Shown here: positions 58,661 through 64,000 of the stretch, in pieces | Numbering within the stretch: position 1 is the first letter of the stretch | How the letters are laid out: every line of letters starts with the position of its first letter | Assembly (NCBI RefSeq): GCF_027595985.1 | Contig: NC_073305.1 | Location: forward strand, 153,834,923-153,898,922 | Origin: Sorex araneus | Lineage: Eukaryota; Chordata; Mammalia; Eulipotyphla; Soricidae | DNA length: 64,000 nucleotides | Direction: 5' to 3' | Program-made: the position numbers and the translations under genes | The notes under the pieces: generated by a model | Told to the model about the DNA's origin: nothing | Database searches by the model: none | The model's input: only the letters and a program-made list of their open reading frames with translations

Positions 58661-59309
58661 AACAGAGGGGCTGGGTCAGTACAGACTTATAAGCAGTTAT
58701 AGGTGACTGAATAAAAAGACTGTCACAAAAACTGGAGTAACGGAAACATTAAGGGAACTTTGCATCTTTATCTCTCTCACTGACTACTCTCCACTTAAGC
58801 AGCATTAAAATGTGCTTTATTCAAAATACTGGGAGGGTTTCTGGCCATGATAAAAATGACCAATACTTTATCTATCCTGTACCTGACAATTGACAATTAC
58901 AGCATCTTATGTTTGGATAGTACTTGTAGATTTTATTTATAGAAGAAGACAACTCTCAGAGGATTTAGTACCAGCATTTCTCTTATGGGCACAACATTTT
59001 CTTATATGTATATTGTGTGTGTTTGTGTGTGTGCATACTTTTTTTAAAGCACCATTACTAGAACTGGAGTTTTTTCAACCAGGCTATGGCCTCCTTTGTT
59101 CTTCCAGGATATCGAAGGGACCAACAAATAAAAATCTCGTGCCTTGGAGAGATTTTTAACTTGATAGATGGGAATGCATATCAAGTTAACAAAGTTAGAA
59201 AGAGGGCTATGGTAAAAAAAAATTAAATAGGAAAGCCTTATTTTATGCTCTCAAATCTTTCTCTTTCAATGTTCATACTCATAGAACATCACTCTCAGAG
59301 GATACTTAC

Positions 59310-59759
59310 AGTTCATCAAACATTGAATTTCATAAACAGGCTTGAGTATCAGAGCACCATTAAAGCCTTTAGGGAATGGTTTGATTAAGTCCCACTTATC
59401 TGAAACATCAGTAAGTTTCACAGTTCGTGTTCTATTCTTGGGGATCTTCCATTCAACAATCTCCTGTAGAGTGTAAGTATATTCATCTTCACATTCATAG
59501 AATTCTCCTTCTTGTGATAAAGGTAGAGTAAATCTGTAAGATCGACGATTCCTTGTCAGTCCACATTTCACCACTGTTTCTCCATTGATCTCTTCAGCTG
59601 AGTAGAGCTTGATTTTCTCACCCTGCTTTACAATGAGACTTTTCAGTTTTATATCCTTCTGAAGATAGAAACAAGGACATCCTAGTCCAATATGGGTGGT
59701 CCTTATAATTTCTTCCATATTACGGTAAGGAGTTTTATCAGCCACAACTTTGAAAAGAC
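59310..59759 (-). CDS. THEMIS: THEMIS exon: second half of CABIT domain 1
   Basis: This 450-nt exon opens after the acceptor TTCTTCTTAG (AG at 59761-59760) with GT, completing a Gly codon, then reads [11 protein letters not shown]. It ends at the donor AACT|GTAAGTAT (GT at 59309-59308), leaving one base for the next exon. It encodes about 150 residues. The CABIT 1 signature is present: the core cysteine in TVVKCGL followed by [29 protein letters not shown] and [14 protein letters not shown] are typical THEMIS blocks. The segment after [10 protein letters not shown] appears a few residues shorter than I recall for other mammals. The exon cannot start translation itself; upstream exon(s) lie beyond 64000. 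Together with the 37813-38861 exon it gives an unbroken reading frame, so the gene appears functional. Confidence 0.94.
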
Positions 59760-59874
59760 CTAAGAAGAATTGTTTAAATTAAAGAGCATTCTTACAATTA
59801 AAGTTCTCATAAGAAAGTTACAATAATAAGAGTTATAAAAGGCTGTATAGCATGGTTTTTAAAAGTCAGGATCT

Positions 59875-60040
59875 GGGTCAGACATGGTCTTAGTGGTAGA
59901 AGACTAGACTTGCATGTGTTTGCTCCTAGACGGATTCATTCCCACACAGCTTGGTCTGCCAAACATTACTTTAGCAATCCCCAAGCACTGAGCCAAAAGT
60001 GTTTCCTTACCTTCAACAGCACCAGGTGTGGCACCTATAG
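59875..60040 (+). mobile_element. Diverged SINE-like sequence beside a THEMIS acceptor
   Basis: CTTGCATGTGTTTGCTCC, CCCCAAGCACTGAGCC and CAGCACCAGGTGTGGC resemble an old short SINE. It ends about 115 bp upstream (in THEMIS sense) of the exon at 59759. Confidence 0.45.
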
Positions 60041-60289
60041 TAATAATTATGATCATAGTTATAAAGTAACTGATATGATTTCAAATTTAGAGATAGTTAT
60101 TTTAATCCTAAACTTTTCTAGATAAAATTTTAACAATTGCCTGTAGATTCCTGGATCATGAGATCCTGGTATCACATTAGACAAAGGAAAAGTAGAAAAA
60201 GGGAAATTAAAAATCTGGATGAGATATTGGCTGTTTGATCTTGATAGAAGCAATTGATTTCTCTGGCACATATTTTGTAGCTTTTTTTT

Positions 60290-60440
60290 TTAAAGAGAGA
60301 TAGTACAATGGCTAGGATGTTTGCTTTGCATACGGCTCACCTGGGCTCAATCCCCTGCACCATGTAGGGTCCCAGGAGTATTCCTGAGTGCAGAGCCAAT
60401 GTAAGTCCTGGACAGTGCAAGGAATGGCACTCCAATTTTT
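60290..60440 (+). mobile_element. Short tRNA-headed SINE, diverged
   Basis: GAGATAGTACAATGGCTAGG, GGGCTCAATCCCCTGCACC, GAGTGCAGAGCCAATGTAAG. Confidence 0.72.
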
Positions 60441-62389
60441 AAATTAAATAACAATAAACAAATTAAAAAATTGACTAAAAGACTGATTAAATTGGTGTTT
60501 AAATTGAAACATTTTTCAGACATGCAAACATTAAGAGAGATTTAAGAAGGAAAATGTTTCAGGATCAAATTAATATTAACAAAGCTACATACCTAAAACT
60601 AGATACTGATGATCATTGAACAATGCTTTGATTATGTCTAAAGACACTGAATTTTATATAGCAAATTTTCTTTTTGTGTCTCTTAGAACAATAAAAGACC
60701 TCTGTAATTTGCAATTGATTTGATGACTCAGAAAATTTAGCTGCACTGTATCTCAAGACAGGAATAATTCATGCAGACTTTCCCAAATTTCTTTAACCAT
60801 AAAACTCTTGGGTAAACATCCCTTAATAAATCACAATATAATATACAAAGTTACAATAGTGTTCAATGTGAATTTTCTTGGAAATTACCAATGAGATCAT
60901 TGTGCTAGAATAGTAATCTTGAATATACATATTTCATTCTCTAGTTTTGCCCTAACTTCACTGAAAACTTTGGTTTAACACTGTTAGAACAATAACTAAT
61001 GTAATGATATTTTACTGTTTCAGATACAATTTTTTATGCTTGTATATTTTATTGTTTAATTCTCTTTGAATTATTTTACTTTTATTGCATGGGCTCATCT
61101 GCTTTGTATCTCTTTCAAAAACTTATTGGACAGAGTTTAATAAATTACAGACAAAATAAGGCTATGGGAAAAAACTAGGTATATGTTTCAATACTTAAAG
61201 TAAATTATTCATTATATTATGCACAAATTTGTACTCTTAAGAAAGTACATTTTTAAAAAATATCCAAAATTTTAACTTATAAGGAAAACAATTTAACTTG
61301 CTTGCCAACAAATATATCCTGATAGAATTCATTTACATAGCAAATAATTATTAACCAGGTTATACTTTCTCATAAAAACAAAGTACAAAGATTTATGATT
61401 AGCTTTTTAAAATGGTCAAGTCTTGTATGAAAAATACAAGCTTTCAATTATAAACCCAATTTCAAACTCATAAACTTCCTGAAAAGATGTGCCATATAAT
61501 CCTGGTAGGAAATAAGTAAAAAAGTTTGTGAAATGTGTCCTGAAAACCTTTAAAAATTCAATGGTGCTCATCAACTGCATGGTGTGAAGACAGTGGGTTA
61601 AACAATTTACTTTGATGCGACTTCTTATTTTATTGTGCTATATATTTGGTAAAATCCAATAAAATAGTATTCTTGAGTTTACTACAGTAAATAAATTTGT
61701 GTGTGTATGTTTATGTGTGTGGGTGTATAGGCACACATTTAGTCTCATTTATCTATGTGTAAAGATTTATTTCTGAAAGTCCTCCATCATTATCACATTA
61801 TAGAAAATTCAACAGTTTTATGAAGTAACTTTAAAATATAGCTACCTAGAATCTCATAAATAGTAGACACACAGCTTTATTTTTATCCTAGCTGTACTGA
61901 TGACATAAGTCACTGAAGAATTAATTCAATATCTTCTTTCTTGGGGAATTGGGCTCACTTAAGCTAATAAAAGATCTAAAATGTTTTGAAATAGAAAAAG
62001 CTTGAAACCCTAAGGGTCACCATTATTTCCTGTTAATCACATACTTCAGTGCTGCCTTGCTGAATGTCTCTATTGCAGGAAAAAGCTATCCATGAATCTG
62101 TGTGTTTTTCCTTAGAAGATGATGAAGTGCTCTTTTTAGCATACCAAGTAGCAGAGTACAGCAAAATATATTTGATTAACTATATGTCTATATACTAATG
62201 AAGTCAATTTAAACATCGCTTTCTAATAAACAACCATTTATTATCATTTACTAAACTGAGTAGTCATATATTATACAATATGCACTTTATATATTTTACA
62301 TGTGATTTCATATTAAAACTTAAACTTCATAATAAACTATAACACCATCAGCCTGATCATTTTTAAATTTGGGAGGAGTGTGTTTAGGA
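60441..62389. other. AT-rich intronic DNA
   Basis: Nearly 2 kb without a recognisable repeat or exon; no upstream THEMIS exon found. Confidence 0.5.
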
Positions 62390-62540
62390 TATAGTTGGTG
62401 ATTCTCCTGGCTTACTCCTGCTCTGCGCTCAGGGAACACTTCTGACAGTTTTCAAGTCAACCATATGCAGTGCTGGGGATTGAACCAGAGTTTGCTGCAT
62501 GGAGATCAAGCACTTTATTCCCTGTACTATTTTTTCAGTG
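62390..62540 (-). mobile_element. Short tRNA-headed SINE, diverged
   Basis: CTGGCTTACTCCTGCTCTGC, ACCATATGCAGTGCTGGGG, GATTGAACCAGAG. Confidence 0.7.
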
Positions 62541-62588
62541 CAAGCTTTAAATTTAACCAACTTTTCTTCCACCTTCCTCATGAAAATT

Positions 62589-62640
<52 letters not shown>

Positions 62641-62740
62641 CGTTGATCATTGATTTCTCAAGCGGTCTCAGTAACATCTCCATTCGTCTTAGCCCTGAAA
62701 TTTTAGAAGCCTCTCTTTACTCACATCACGAGTATGAAAA
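62589..62740 (-). mobile_element. RTE-tailed SINE variant with (ATG)n tail
   Basis: 62639-62740 is the SINE 3' part (GTAACATCTCCATTCG, TTAGCCCTGAAATTTTAGAAG, same variant as 41927-42108). It runs directly into about 17 perfect ATC triplets (62589-62638) at its 3' terminus. Confidence 0.72.
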
Positions 62741-63144
62741 TTATAATCCTTTTATTTTGGGGATACATATATAATTTATTATTCTCCAGAAAGAAATAAA
62801 ACAAATGTCAAAAGAGTGATTATATAATATGCCAATATGCAGTCGCATGAAGCTAGTAATAAAGGAGAAAAAAATAGATTTATATTTCCAAATTTGTTGT
62901 CACAATTTTAGAAACAATTGTCACAAACAGTGAAAATATCAAAAGATTAATGGGTACTGTTCATCTTGACTGAGATGGAAGTTATATTTGCGAGTCCTTG
63001 GGGTTTCTGTGGTCATACTTGACTTTACTCGGGGAGCCTGTGGTGCTGGATCTCAAACCCCAGGCCCCACATGCAAAGTTTGTGCTGAAACATTAATACA
63101 GAAACCTGAAACTTTACTGCTATTCATTCATAAACAGTCAATCA

Positions 63145-63300
63145 GTTTTGCTTTGGACAAACCAGGCTTTTCTCAGGGTCTCCTCCTGGATCAGTGCACA
63201 GGGTCACTCCTGGTAGTGCTCAGGAGACCATGCTATGAGGTGATCAAACCAGGTTGGCTATAACAAAGCAAGTACTCTAACCCCTGAACTCTGGCTCAAT
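63145..63300 (-). mobile_element. Short tRNA-headed SINE, diverged
   Basis: GGGTCACTCCTGGTAGTGC, AGGAGACCATGCTATGAGG, TAACCCCTGAACTCTGGC. 62990-63100 (GGGGAGCCTGTGGTGCTGG) may be a further decayed copy. Confidence 0.65.
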
Positions 63301-63327
63301 AGCATGCTGAACTTACTTTTATGTTTT

Positions 63328-63512
63328 GTTTCTTTTTTTTTTTTTTCAGTTTGAGACCATATCTGCAATGCTTAGAGGCTACTTCTGGTTCTGCACTCAG
63401 GAATTACTCCTGGCAATGCTCCAGGGACCATATGGGATGCTGGGAAATGAATCTGAGTTGCCCATGTGTGAAGCAAGCGTCCTACCCACTATTATTATCT
63501 CTTGGGCCCCCA
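63328..63512 (-). mobile_element. Short tRNA-headed SINE, complete
   Basis: T-rich start, TTCTGCACTCAGGAATTAC, GGGACCATATGGGATGCTG, ATTATTATCTCTTGGGCCC. Confidence 0.83.
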
Positions 63513-63672
63513 AAGCATGCAAATTTAAAATATTATTAGAAAATTCTATAAATTATCATGTTCAGAATTAGTCATGAAGTATATTTAGTCTAAAAATTTC
63601 CCCTCAATTTTAGGTTTCGGGAAAAATAGCCATAGTAAACAGTGAAAATTTTTAAATAAATGTACTAGTTTC

Positions 63673-63806
63673 TGAGCCAGAGAAATAGTATGTTGGATAA
63701 TGCTCTTGTTCTATGCATAGACAACTCAGTTTTATCCACCTGAATCCAATATGGCCCCCGACGCTGCCTGGATAACTGCAGGGTGTGACGCCAAAACAAA
63801 CAAATT
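63673..63806 (+). mobile_element. Short tRNA-headed SINE, internally deleted
   Basis: GAGCCAGAGAAATAGTATG, GAATCCAATATGGCCCC, CAGGGTGTGACGCCAAAAC. Confidence 0.68.
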
Positions 63807-63912
63807 ATAAATTTACAAGTTTTGATTGTTTTTTCATTGTCATCATTTGCCTCATGATAATCCTTTAATAACTGTAAAGAGTATTACTACTTATGGATGT
63901 AGACATAGTCAT

Positions 63913-64000
63913 GGGGTCAAAGAGATAGAGCTCATTGGGCTAAGCTAATGCAAAGAAGGCTTTGTATGCAGGAGGCCCAAGTCCAATTTCTGATACCAAA
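63913..64000 (+). mobile_element. Short tRNA-headed SINE cut by window end
   Basis: GGGGTCAAAGAGATAGAGC and GGCCCAAGTCCAATTTCTG match the SINE head. Confidence 0.6.

Larger units (their letters stand above)
38862..59309 (-). other. THEMIS intron between the two exons
   Basis: This 20.4 kb intron is bounded by a GTAAGTAT donor (59309) and a T-rich CAG acceptor (38862). It carries the intact sense-oriented L1, old L1 relics, one MaLR-type LTR and about 18 SINEs. An RTE-tailed SINE sits about 64 bp from the acceptor. Confidence 0.88.

Noticed and set aside
62429..62683. Open frames rich in poly-Met, poly-His or poly-Ile
   Set aside because: Translation of the (ATC)n microsatellite and SINE sequence.
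59760..64000. Upstream THEMIS exon
   Set aside because: No open minus-strand segment with splice sites encoding the first CABIT half was found.

Overview
This window is mammalian nuclear DNA: AT-rich, dominated by retroelements, with only two protein-coding exons of a host gene. Two things point to a shrew, most probably Sorex. First, nearly all SINEs belong to one tRNA-headed family group of the type described from shrews. Second, there is an RTE-clade LINE (18588-22596) of the kind reported, as I recall, as horizontally transferred between parasitic nematodes and the common shrew (RTE1_Sar). The species call is inference; no organelle or species-specific gene is present.

The host gene is THEMIS (thymocyte-expressed, CABIT-domain T-cell signalling protein) on the minus strand. 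One exon lies at 59310-59759 (rest of CABIT domain 1) and one long exon at 37813-38861 (CABIT domain 2 and the start of the proline-rich tail). Both have consensus splice sites and their phases join exactly. The 5' exon(s) should lie right of 64000 and the last exon(s) left of position 1; I did not find them here. The window is therefore part of the upstream intron (59760-64000), the whole 20.4 kb intron between the two exons, and about 37.8 kb of the downstream intron.

The most striking object is a 7.6 kb L1 at 50246-57825, in the same orientation as THEMIS inside the 20.4 kb intron. It has intact ORF1 (329 codons) and ORF2 (1272 codons with the endonuclease, FADD reverse-transcriptase and C-terminal Cys/His motifs), a poly(A) tail, and a perfect 15-bp target-site duplication. 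Its 5' UTR is made of 13 copies of a 150-bp GC-rich monomer that differ at only two positions in 1950 bp. It looks young and potentially mobile.

The rest is a layered record of retrotransposition. There are two SINE types sharing a tRNA-derived head: 'short' SINEs with an A-rich tail, and 'RTE-tailed' SINEs whose body is made from the two ends of the RTE LINE. There are composite, apparently non-autonomous elements of about 550-800 bp with a promoter-like GC-rich head and a tail resembling the L1 3' UTR (copies at 5220, 14086, 17074 and 33072, each with target-site duplications). There are also older L1 pieces, MIR/L2 relics, one MaLR-type LTR and several microsatellites. Nested insertions give relative ages: L1 pieces inside a composite at 14456-15085, and a truncated RTE inside the larger RTE at 20096-21040. 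No tRNA, rRNA, CRISPR or prokaryotic features were found.
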